Position numbers and translations under genes: made by a program
Notes under the pieces: generated by a model
The model's database searches: none
What the model saw: the letters and a program-made list of their open reading frames with translations, nothing else
Told to the model about the DNA's origin: nothing
In this document: positions 44,701 through 56,700 of the stretch, in pieces
How the letters are laid out: the number at the start of each line of letters is the position of its first letter
How positions within the stretch are numbered: the first letter of the stretch is position 1
Assembly: GCF_905404315.1 (NCBI RefSeq)
Contig: NC_066265.1
Location: forward strand, 29,412,501 to 29,476,500
Length of the DNA stretch: 64,000 nucleotides
Origin: Leptidea sinapis
Lineage: Eukaryota; Arthropoda; Insecta; Lepidoptera; Pieridae
Direction of reading: 5' to 3'

Positions 44701-47700
44701 GTAATTATTTGTAAAATTAAATGAACCTGTAATACAATTCTGTTTTTAAGAAGAAACCTTAAAGTTTTTTGCTCGTTCTTCTCTAAGGAAATCTGCCTTT
44801 CGAACGAGCTATATGAAAAAGTGACATATTTCAAGTGTAATGCAATTAATCTATGAAATAAAATATTTTTGTTTTTTTGTTTGTTTAAATGCTTCTCTCG
44901 TGACCCTACACAGTGTCAACGAAAGCGAGGGAGAGAATGTCGTGACAGGTGTGGAGCTACAGTTCAGTATGGTGTGCGCGCGGCTGGAGTCCCGCCCCCG
45001 CGCCGGCGCTCTCGCCGTGCACGCCTCACTGGGCGCCGTGTGTCTCCGAGACCGCATCCATCCGCGCACGTTGTTTCCCGTGCTCGTCGCGCCGCAGGTA
45101 CAGTTCAGTATGGTGTGCGCGCGGCTGGAGTCCCGCCCCCGCGCCGGCGCTCTCGCCGTGCACGCCTCACTGGGCGCCGTGTGTCTCCGAGACCGCATCC
45201 ATCCGCGCACGTTGTTTCCCGTGCTCGTCGCGCCGCAGGTACAGTTCAGTATGGTGTGCGCGCGGCTGGAGTCCCGCCCCCGCGCCGGCGCTCTCGCCGT
45301 GCACGCCTCACTGGGCGCCGTGTGTCTCCGAGACCGCATCCATCCGCGCACGTTGTTTCCCGTGCTCGTCGCGCCGCAGGTACAGTTCAGTATGGTGTGC
45401 GCGCGGCTGGAGTCCCGCCCCCGCGCCGGCGCTCTCGCCGTGCACGCCTCACTGGGCGCCGTGTGTCTCCGAGACCGCATCCATCCGCGCACGTTGTTTC
45501 CCGTGCTCGTCGCGCCGCAGGTACAGTTCAGTATGGTGTGCGCGCGGCTGGAGTCCCGCCCCCGCGCCGGCGCTCTCGCCGTGCACGCCTCACTGGGCGC
45601 CGTGTGTCTCCGAGACCGCATCCATCCGCGCACGTTGTTTCCCGTGCTCGTCGCGCCGCAGGTACAGTTCAGTATGGTGTGCGCGCGGCTGGAGTCCCGC
45701 CCCCGCGCCGGCGCTCTCGCCGTGCACGCCTCACTGGGCGCCGTGTGTCTCCGAGACCGCATCCATCCGCGCACGTTGTTTCCCGTGCTCGTCGCGCCGC
45801 AGGTACAGTTCAGTATGGTGTGCGCGCGGCTGGAGTCCCGCCCCCGCGCCGGCGCTCTCGCCGTGCACGCCTCACTGGGCGCCGTGTGTCTCCGAGACCG
45901 CATCCATCCGCGCACGTTGTTTCCCGTGCTCGTCGCGCCGCAGGTACAGTTCAGTATGGTGTGCGCGCGGCTGGAGTCCCGCCCCCGCGCCGGCGCTCTC
46001 GCCGTGCACGCCTCACTGGGCGCCGTGTGTCTCCGAGACCGCATCCATCCGCGCACGTTGTTTCCCGTGCTCGTCGCGCCGCAGGTACAGTTCAGTATGG
46101 TGTGCGCGCGGCTGGAGTCCCGCCCCCGCGCCGGCGCTCTCGCCGTGCACGCCTCACTGGGCGCCGTGTGTCTCCGAGACCGCATCCATCCGCGCACGTT
46201 GTTTCCCGTGCTCGTCGCGCCGCAGGTACAGTTCAGTATGGTGTGCGCGCGGCTGGAGTCCCGCCCCCGCGCCGGCGCTCTCGCCGTGCACGCCTCACTG
46301 GGCGCCGTGTGTCTCCGAGACCGCATCCATCCGCGCACGTTGTTTCCCGTGCTCGTCGCGCCGCAGGTACAGTTCAGTATGGTGTGCGCGCGGCTGGAGT
46401 CCCGCCCCCGCGCCGGCGCTCTCGCCGTGCACGCCTCACTGGGCGCCGTGTGTCTCCGAGACCGCATCCATCCGCGCACGTTGTTTCCCGTGCTCGTCGC
46501 GCCGCAGGTACAGTTCAGTATGGTGTGCGCGCGGCTGGAGTCCCGCCCCCGCGCCGGCGCTCTCGCCGTGCACGCCTCACTGGGCGCCGTGTGTCTCCGA
46601 GACCGCATCCATCCGCGCACGTTGTTTCCCGTGCTCGTCGCGCCGCAGGTACAGTTCAGTATGGTGTGCGCGCGGCTGGAGTCCCGCCCCCGCGCCGGCG
46701 CTCTCGCCGTGCACGCCTCACTGGGCGCCGTGTGTCTCCGAGACCGCATCCATCCGCGCACGTTGTTTCCCGTGCTCGTCGCGCCGCAGGTACAGTTCAG
46801 TATGGTGTGCGCGCGGCTGGAGTCCCGCCCCCGCGCCGGCGCTCTCGCCGTGCACGCCTCACTGGGCGCCGTGTGTCTCCGAGACCGCATCCATCCGCGT
46901 ACGTTGTTTACCGTGCTCGTCGCGCCGCAGGTACAGTTCGGCATGTGCGCGCGCACGCACTTTAATATTATATTATGTATTCTAGCGGACGCGACAGACG
47001 TTGTCCTGTACACACGTGTTAAAGTTTATAAATCGGTCCAGACGATAGGAGGAGATTACTAACATGCGTAGGAGAATTATCTAAACCAATCAGAAATTCA
47101 CTGGAACACTCTAAAAATCATCAAAATCGGTCCAGCCATTTAGTTTAATCGGAATCTAAATCATCCTCGAATCTACTTAAACACACAGAAAATTTCATTC
47201 AAATCGGTCCAGCCGCTCAGGAGGAGTTCACTGTCAACACATACAGATATATATTTTTCATATAAGCGTGGGCAAACGGGCAAGAGACCCACGTGATGGG
47301 AGAAGGTGAGGCAACCGCCCATCAATATCCATAACACCAAGGGTCAAAAGACACGTTGCCCGCCTTAAAGTTGGGAGTTTGCTCCAACCTTGAATTTCCC
47401 TAAGTCGTATCGGTTTGGGAAAACTGCAGCCGGTAATTTGTTGTACCAGACGTAAACATGATGCGGATGGAATTTCGGATTTTTACGTAACATTACGGAA
47501 TTCGGTTACTAGTAAATAATATTTGAATTAACACTGTTACAGGGCATGATCCGTGAAGGTCTTAGCGCGATGAACCCAGCTGCGAGCGCGGCTTCCTGGT
47601 GGCGCGCTCACCACGCGACCCCGGCAGCCACCAGCAACGCTCAGAACGGAATCAAGAGTGATGAAAAGGAGCCACTCTTTCAGTTTACATACGAGAAGCG

Positions 47701-50700
47701 GCCATTTGGTCTTAACTGCGATCACAAGTAAGTACATACAACACAAAGCGTATATAAGCGTTAAAATTTTTTCAAAAGTTGATAAAATGCAAATCTAATT
47801 CAAAGATTTGCATTCACCAATCAATTCATACAGTGATCAGTGCCCTGTGTACACTGCTAGTATGCTTGCAGAGTACGCGTGAAGTGTCAGTCGGTGGAGG
47901 TGGTATGGTGCGCGGCGGCCGCGCGGTGGGCCGCACGGTGGGGCGGTGCGGCGGGCGCGGGCGACGCGGGCCGCGCCATGGCACACGTGCGGGACCACAC
48001 GCGGGCCACGCTGCGGACACACTACGAGCGCTTGCTGCACGAGAATCGTCTGCCGGTAACAACACTCGCTGCCATATAATGTTTACATGGTCTACCACCA
48101 ATCTCATTATTATTGTACCGAACCAGCTTATGAGATCTGGTACAAACTAACGCGGCCATTTTTTTATAATAGTTATTTATGCAACTGTTGTGTAATAAGG
48201 GGTATTAAAACACGAATGTGGATTTATCTGTATTTGTGATAATAGTATCACATGAGTGTTTTAATACCTAATTATCAACAGTTGCATACAAGACTTTATC
48301 TACACCCAGAATATTGATCCTCTAAAAGATTCTGGAACAGTTAGCTTACTGCTAACATTAAAACACCAGTCCTAGTAGTAGCCTAATATCATTCATTACT
48401 GATTATATACAACTAAACTAAGTATTAATGTATCAATTATTTATTTTAGTAGTAATTTGCATTTTGTATGTTTTGTGCATTAATTACTATTCACTTGAAT
48501 ATTCAGCGTTTAAAATAAATCGCTCATTTTTTGTAAACATATAATAAAAATATCGAAGAAAAATGGCGGGGATTCGAATAACCTACTTTTTATTACGGCG
48601 CGCGACGTTCTGGATTGTGGAACGCGCGTAAACGAAAATGTTCTTTTTTTGAAATTCATACAGATACCACGTATCGAGTAATAAGAATGTGGCTGTCTGT
48701 TGAAATTCTTTGCGCATGAAGGGATTTAAAAAAAAATATGAGTGTTGTTATGAAATTCAGTACAACATTACATCACTCGTTTGGATGATGTAATGGTTAT
48801 TAGAACATTGGGTGTTTTAATGTTGGCAATAAGCTAACTGTTTCAGAATCTTTAATAGTGGATTTAAAGCATAGGTGTAGATAAAGCTGTAAATACCCTA
48901 AACTGTGCCCGCTTTTTTATTACTCGACAATCTATCGTGGAATGTTAGGGTATATAAAACGAAGCATGTTTTTTTTTAACGTTAGTATGACAATTTATTT
49001 GTTAATTGGGTATGTTGTAGATTACATTGGATAACGACCTGTGTTCTTGAACCCGTAACCAATGTGTAGTTCACAGTTTTGGAGACTAGTTAGTCTCCAA
49101 AACGCTTCTGTGTATTTCAAAATAGACTATAGAAATTAGCATGGAAATTATTTGACCTAGGCACGAAAAGCAGCTCATATTCAAAACTACACCTTCAATG
49201 GAAAGAGTTTGTTGTTGTGCTTTCTTATGGTTACTGCATAAGATAAGCTCACAATAACCGACATATAATTTTGGGTACCCTAAACTGTGTTCAAAGTAGA
49301 ATCACTAATTGTATATATACACAAAATATTGAACTTTATGAATAAGTGTGGTCGTTGATTAAAAAAAAGACGTGTGGCACTCGGGGACTGCCGCGGTGAA
49401 GCTATTGTATAGCATTTTTTATCAACTTATGCAATTATAATTATTTTTTTATTTTATTTATGCAGTATAATAAAATTAATTTTAAAAAAGCAAACGGGAA
49501 CTGTGTAAAATTTAACTTGCAAGATTTGATTACAGACAGACAACGGGACAGGTACAGGAAACTAAATAAAAATGCTGGTCATAATAATAAAAATTAAAAA
49601 AACGTGTTAAAAAGGATCGAACCAGGGACCTTCTGCACAACGAGCATATGTGATAACCGCTGTTCCACGGCAACTGTAAAAAGCGGACCGAAATATCTAT
49701 ATACATCTAGTAAGTAAGTGTTAGGTTACGGAATTTCTGGATTCGGTCCCCACGCTCAAGGCCCGCGATAGAAGCTATGCAATAGCTTAAAAATTCACTT
49801 TAAGAAACAACGGGCATAAGAAAGCCCAAAACCCAAATTTTTCTACTTTAGTTAGAAAAATTTGTTACTTGAATTCATTCTTATATATTTACCCTTAGAT
49901 GTACCAATATACGGAATTATATTGTGGGGTAGGGCTGCAGATATTGAAAACATATTTGTGCTGCAGAAAAGAGCAATTCGAGCAGTCTATAAAATGCGTT
50001 CAAGGGATTCATTGAGAGAAAAGTTAAGTGACTGTAAATATTATGACATTACACTGCCAGTACATATACGAGAACCTCCTATACGCCCATAAAAATATTA
50101 GCCAATTTAAAAAGAATAGTGATGTACACAGTGTCAATACTCGAAACAAACATAAACTCGCAATTCCATCTACTAGGCTCCGTAAAATTGCTAAATCTTT
50201 TAAAGTGGATTGTGTTATATTTTATAATAAACTCCCAAATGAAATTAAAATGTTACCTATTAAAAATTTAAATGTATCGTAAAAAATAAATTAACATCTC
50301 AGGCCTATTATAATGTGAAAGATAATTTGAATGATAAAGATAGTTGGAATTATTAATATTCTATATTTTGTTAATAAATATTGTTATACTCATTTGAATG
50401 CTATTGTAACTTTTGTACTTCATCCTGACTTGCACTAAATAACTTATAAATTTTTACAGTGAATAAAGATTTTTTGACTTTGACTTTGACTATATTGATA
50501 ATTTACATTTGCAATTTCGTGTTCTTTATGCACATTAATTTCTAATCATCTGATTTGAAAAAGTGTTTGAATTTATTTCTTTACGATAAGTAGCTATCAG
50601 CCCAGCTATTTATTAATAACACGCAAAACATGTATTTTTTGTTCGACTAACTAATACTAACCATTCACTTTCAGGCCCTTCAAATTTCTTGTAAATTTGA

Positions 50701-53700
50701 GCACTTAATACAATATATACAAACAGAAAAATATTTTGTTGCCCACAGAACGAGCGTCGTTCGTGGCAAGTGGAGTTGGACATATCTGCGCCACAGATCC
50801 TATTCGTGGAAGATCTATGTGAGCGTGACGCGGCCGTAGTGCTTGTAGACTTTGGGCGGCTGCGGCTGCACAACGCAAACCTCTCTGATGACGACCCAAG
50901 AACTGCGCCGTTGGATGACGACGAAGGTACACTTACCCCACGACAGGGTTTTTGGGCTTATCTTAGTCATACAAATTAAATTTGTATCCAAAACTTATGG
51001 ACGAATGGGGACTCGAACTCGCGACCTCTCTATTTCTGTGTCTTGTTCAACTCTCAGGTTGTGGCTCCGTCTACAGAATCTACTTTACAGTCGATAACCT
51101 GCTCAATCCCAATAATAATAATAATAATAAACTTTATTGGCAACATATTTACACTGCTAAAATAGGTCATAGTTTATAATATAATAACTTTAACAAACAA
51201 GTAATTTTAACGTAAAATATTAATAATTGCATGTTATTTATTATATGCATGACATTAAAATGGTAAGTCCAATGATTTAAACATGGAAACATTAATTGTG
51301 TAGTATACATCTGGAATTTCTATGAACCTACCATACCTAACCTAGATTTAGATGTCTGTGGCGTCAAAAAAACTGTGCTTTTTGGCGACATTAAGTAGGT
51401 AACAACTTTTTAGGCCATAGAGTATAGACTTTTTCAAAAACTTAATAAAGTATGTACTTATATTAGTGATCGTGGCTGTATAAATGACAGTTAAGAGTAG
51501 AGGAGTAGAAAAAATTGATTATCACATTGATTGCAGAACGTTTTATGACACCGTGCTCCACACCGCCGGGCAGCCTGCTGTCCCCCGCCTCCCCCCCCGA
51601 CCCGCCGCACACCCCGCCCCGCCCGCTGGACGCCGCGCGACTGCACACCAGCCTGTACGACAGGTGCGGCGTACAGTAGCGGCTACTTAAATTATTTATT
51701 ATTATTATTATTAGCTTATATTATTATTTTGTTAAAAATGTTATATATTTAACGCTTAAAATTCAAATGTATCGCAATAAAACACACAGATCACTCGAAA
51801 GTAGTAGACACTGACAGTCGAATGATATTTCAACATGGCGACCGTAGTTCCTATTTTTGCCACTTCGCAGATAAGTTGGTATTACTCTACCGTCATTATT
51901 GCTTTATAGTCCAGCTGATGTTATCACCTGCTCTTATGATAATATATGGTCACGGATAGCCGTATATTATAATATAATTATAATTTAATGTAATTATAAT
52001 TTAAGTGGTAACAAAAGTACAACTGCACCACTATTTTTTGGAAGACAAAAAAAGAGTGGTGTCAGTAATGGACTCGGGAGAATGTTACACCACATTTCTA
52101 GGCTAGGCTAGTTGAACGGCGCCCCTACCCATTGATATTACTGGGCTAATGAGACTCAACAATTTATGTTTTAAGGTTCACTTTTCAGAGCGCAATTGTG
52201 ATGGCGCTCAGAATTTTAGGATTTTCAAGAAGCATCTACACTACACCACAAACATGGCCATTTATGATTTCATGAAACACGTGGTCACAAATAAACGAAC
52301 GCCAGTTTGTGCACTATATATGGACATGACAAAGGCATTGGATTTTGTTGATCATACAATACTGTTAAAAAAAATGGAACAATATAGACTACGTGGGAAC
52401 GTCCACAGCCTAATACAAACATACCTAGCCAACAGGAAACAGATAACGCACATTACTAAGCTAAGCCCACGTAGTAAAATGGAAAAAACTAGTAGTTCTC
52501 GAGAACGTGAAATTGCATACGGTGTGTCCCAAGGAAGCGTGCTAGGCCCCTTATTGTTTTTGTTATATTTAAACGACCCTCAAATATACAATATCCTACG
52601 ATCCAACTCGAACTAAATATAAATGATGCTCCAGCAAGGACACTACACTGGCTTAACTGTAATAATTTGCAAGCAAACCTACAGAAAACTAAAGTTATGA
52701 TCTTTCGTTTGTGAGAGCCAAAAATCACACCTCAAAAAATTAACGTCACATACAATGACTGTGTTGTAGAAAGTGTCGAAACAACAAAATTTTTAGGACT
52801 TAACATTGACAGTAAATTAAATTGGAAGGCACATGTAATAGAACTTAGTAAGGAGATAAGTAAATTCTCGTACGCACTTCATGAGCTTTCAAAAGTCGCT
52901 AATAGACAAACTGTTCTGACAGCATATCATGGATTTGTTGTATCCAACTTACGATACGGCATAATTTTCTGGAGAAACTCATGCGAAAAAGATATTTTTT
53001 TTAAAGCCCAAAAGAGCTGCATTAGGTCAATGTGTAGTCTTAAAATAAGGGATAGTTGTAAACCATTCTTTAATCAACTTAAACCTCTTACTTTGACCTC
53101 ACTATATATCTATGAAATAGTTTTATTTGTAAAAACTAACCCTGATACATTTGTCAGAACATCTGAAATCCACAATATAAATTTAGGAAGCAAGAATAGA
53201 TTACGTTTACATGGCAGCAACATTTCTTCTATGTACAATAGTGTTCTTGAAATGGCGCCTATTATATATATAGAATATTTAACAAGATACCTACAACTAT
53301 CACAGAACTTAAGTTGACGTGTTTTAAAAAGAAACTATTTACCCCCTTATTCATAATAGTCTGCTAACTTAAAGCATTGCTAATTCTCACTCTGTCTTCT
53401 TCTATTGACCTAAGTCAGAATGAGAAAAAACACGTCTTAGCGGCTGTTTAAAGTTAGCGGAACATTACGAATAAGGGGGTTAAACTCCTACTGACAAAAT
53501 CGTACAATTCCATAAAAGACTTCTTTTCGGATACAACATTCAATTCACATTTTTTTAAATATCATTTTACTTAATTTAATTACTTTTTACCAATTTCAAT
53601 TATTATATGTTATTTCAAAATATTCAATAATTGATATGTATGTCATTGTGTATATATATATATATATGTCGGAGAAACACTTTTCTCAACGACATCATCT

Positions 53701-56700
53701 TTAGTGGTTTAGGACTTGGTGGGCGTCATGAGGGTAAAGTGGGAGCACAAAACACGATGATTATAGTTTTCACAATATTTAATTTAGTTTCAGCACGTTT
53801 AAATCACACAAAATCACAGTTACACATTCAAGCCGATAATTAATAATCAGAAAGAGAAATTATAACTGTTAAGACCGAGCAGTGAGTTCAAAGCGCCACT
53901 CTTTAACACCACTAACGAACCAACTCGATCCGTCTCCACTTCACGACTGAACTCGTAACAACTGTCAAACTGCCTTATATAAAGATTGCGCCTCGACCTC
54001 ACTCAAGCCACGTGCTCTGCTCTGATTGGTCGTTACTTAAATTACGATAATAATGTTATTTAGTCTAGGAAAAACGTAACATATAAAGTAAGATCAAATT
54101 AAAAGTTATTAGAAGCTTTTACAATTTCAATAAACATTAAACATTGCACACTATGCGTTAAACAGTAATTCAGTTAACAATGGCTACTTAATATCTTCCT
54201 ACTTTAAATATAATCACAAATCCGTTATTAGAAACATGTCTTAGGCTTTACAACAATGTTAAAATTCGTATTAAATTATATTAAGATTTCTAAAATGTGT
54301 TTACATGATAAAGAGACAATTTTATGCACTATCGTACAATCAACAAGCAACTCCTTCAATGGCTTCCTCCGACATATATTTGTTTGACTTGTTAGTAATT
54401 ACTATTTGTATGCCACAGCATGCGGGCAAGGAATGGAGAACTTGTATTGTGATTTGTAACATCTATGTATACCCATGACTACAAAGAAATGATCTTATCT
54501 TATCTTATCATCATGAGTGCGCAAGTTCTAGAGGCACTTTTTTTTAAATTGAATAAAATAACAACAATAATTGTTGATATAGTCGAAATGGTACATTAGT
54601 TAAGTAGAACTAAAATTATTGTTATAATGCAGGTACAAGATAGAACTGAGCGAGCTGCAGATCCTGGTGGGTCGGGTGCGAGATAATTGGAAATACGCGC
54701 ACACCAAAGCCACTTCCGCGCTACATCTACTCGACCGCTTCACAATATCTCTGCAGGTATCTATTGCAACTGTTAACCTCCGGTCTTTGAAATACATCTC
54801 CGCAAATTTTTTGAAAGTTTTCATATCGTATCGTTGCGAAAGGAAGTTCAATACTTAGTTTGATTGTGCGCGTCGGAAGGACCTTAAAAGCCGCACTGTA
54901 GGATTTTAGCCACGCTGCACTGTCAGATTGTGAGAATGAAATTTGATTTTTATTGTTGTTAACTATTATTATTTGGTTTTAAGTTTAGTTAAAATACTTT
55001 GATTATTTTTTAAAACGTGTTATTTGTCGTCCTAGCCGGTGTTCCAAGTACATAGATAAACAACAATGTGTGTGTGTGCAGGCGGAGCGCCGCGTGCTGC
55101 AGACACACGACCCGCAGTACCCGAGCGCGGCTCTGTGTGGCTCTCTGCCAGCGCTGGTGGCGCATCTCTCTGAACATAAGCTCTCTGCGCTGCGTCGCGT
55201 GCTCGCAGCGTACACAGCGCATAACGCCGCCTCCGCATCTCCTCCCACCGCACAAACCAGGTATCTAACAATCCGCTTCATCTGCCAAACGTCATCACGG
55301 CATCACGACACCAAAGTTTATACTAAATTTATGTAAAACCTATTTATCTACACCCACGCATTAAATCCATTAAAGATTCTAAAACAGTTAGCTTATTGCC
55401 AACATTAAAACCTTTGTCCTAATAACCATTACATCATCCAAACGAGTGTTGTAATGAAATTCATTACAACATTATATCATCCGTTTTCATAATAACACTC
55501 GTTTGGATGATATTATGGTTACTAGGACTGTAAGCTAACTGCTTCAGAATCTTTTATAGAGGATTGATATTATGGGTGTAGATAAAGTCTTATATGTAAC
55601 TGTTGATAATTAGCTATTAAAACACTCATGTGATACTATTATCACCCACATTCGTGTTTTAATACTAGGAAGCGGGTAGGAAGCTAGGTAGAGGGTAACA
55701 ATTATATCATGCTACTTTGGTGGATTCTGCGTGTTAAATGTTATCGACACAAATAAAATTTGAAAAACAAATTAATCCTAGAAGTGAGGGTTATCACTTT
55801 AAAAACATAATAAATTGTTTAAATGTTATCTACTCAATTATTTGTATGGGTTTCATTTGCCATCTATTTAATTGAGTGATCAAACATACTTTCTTTGCTA
55901 TCGTTAAAACCTTGGCAGTTATATTGACTTGAGTAGTAGCCCCAGTTTCTTCACATTTCTTATGCTTTTTTTTCATAGATCCGCAGAGGATGAGGAGGAG
56001 CAAGTCCAGGACGAGGACAGCGTCGCCACGGAAAACGAGCAGTCTGAGTACTCAGTGCACAACAACGCGACATTACTCCTGCTTCAATTTGCTATTGACC
56101 AACTATCGCTAGAGGTAGGTCGCGTGAGAGCGCTACAAAAAATAGCTGTTTAAAATACTCACATCTCTTGCTGCAGGAAATTATTTGAAATTGTTAACTT
56201 CTATTATTATTGTGTACGACATGTGGATGGATGAAGTGGCATACTCTCACAGGGGAGCTATGTGACGCTAAAATGCCAGTTAAAACTAAAGGCAAGGTCT
56301 ATAAAACGGCAGTACGACCTGCCTTACTGTACGTTATCGAAGTTTGCAGCCAAAAAGACCCATGAACAAAAGCTACATACCACCGAAATGCGTTTGCTGA
56401 GATAGGCGGGAGGAGTAACACTCAAGGACAAAGTACAAAATAAATATATAAGAGGATGCTTTAAAGTTGCACCCATAACCTACAAAATATCAGAACCTAG
56501 GCTCGGATGGTACGGACACGTAATGCGTAGACCCGACGATTATGTGGTGAAAAAGTGCCTTTCCATGGCTGCAAGAAAGAGGAGTAGGGGAAGACCCCAA
56601 ACTACCTGGATGACGAATGTCCAAAGGGACATGAAACGCCTTGGCCTCAGTGACGAAGACGCGAAAACGCGATCTACATGGCGCCACATGATAACAAAAG

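Noticed and set aside
44880..44913. Extending VPS13D exon 9 upstream (in-frame reading S-L-V-T-L-H resembling V-T-L-L-H of human)
   Set aside because: No acceptor lies upstream, while CCTACACAG at 44913 gives the correct phase and a better overall alignment.
44957..46930. CRISPR-like or minisatellite-only interpretation of the array
   Set aside because: Units are contiguous with no variable spacers, in an animal gene, and each unit is recognisable VPS13D coding sequence.
44851..47013. Very long open reading stretches (about 680-720 codons) in other frames and on the minus strand across the array
   Set aside because: They exist only because a 141 bp unit without stops in several frames is repeated. 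Only the frame continuous with VPS13D exons 8 and 10 matches a known protein.
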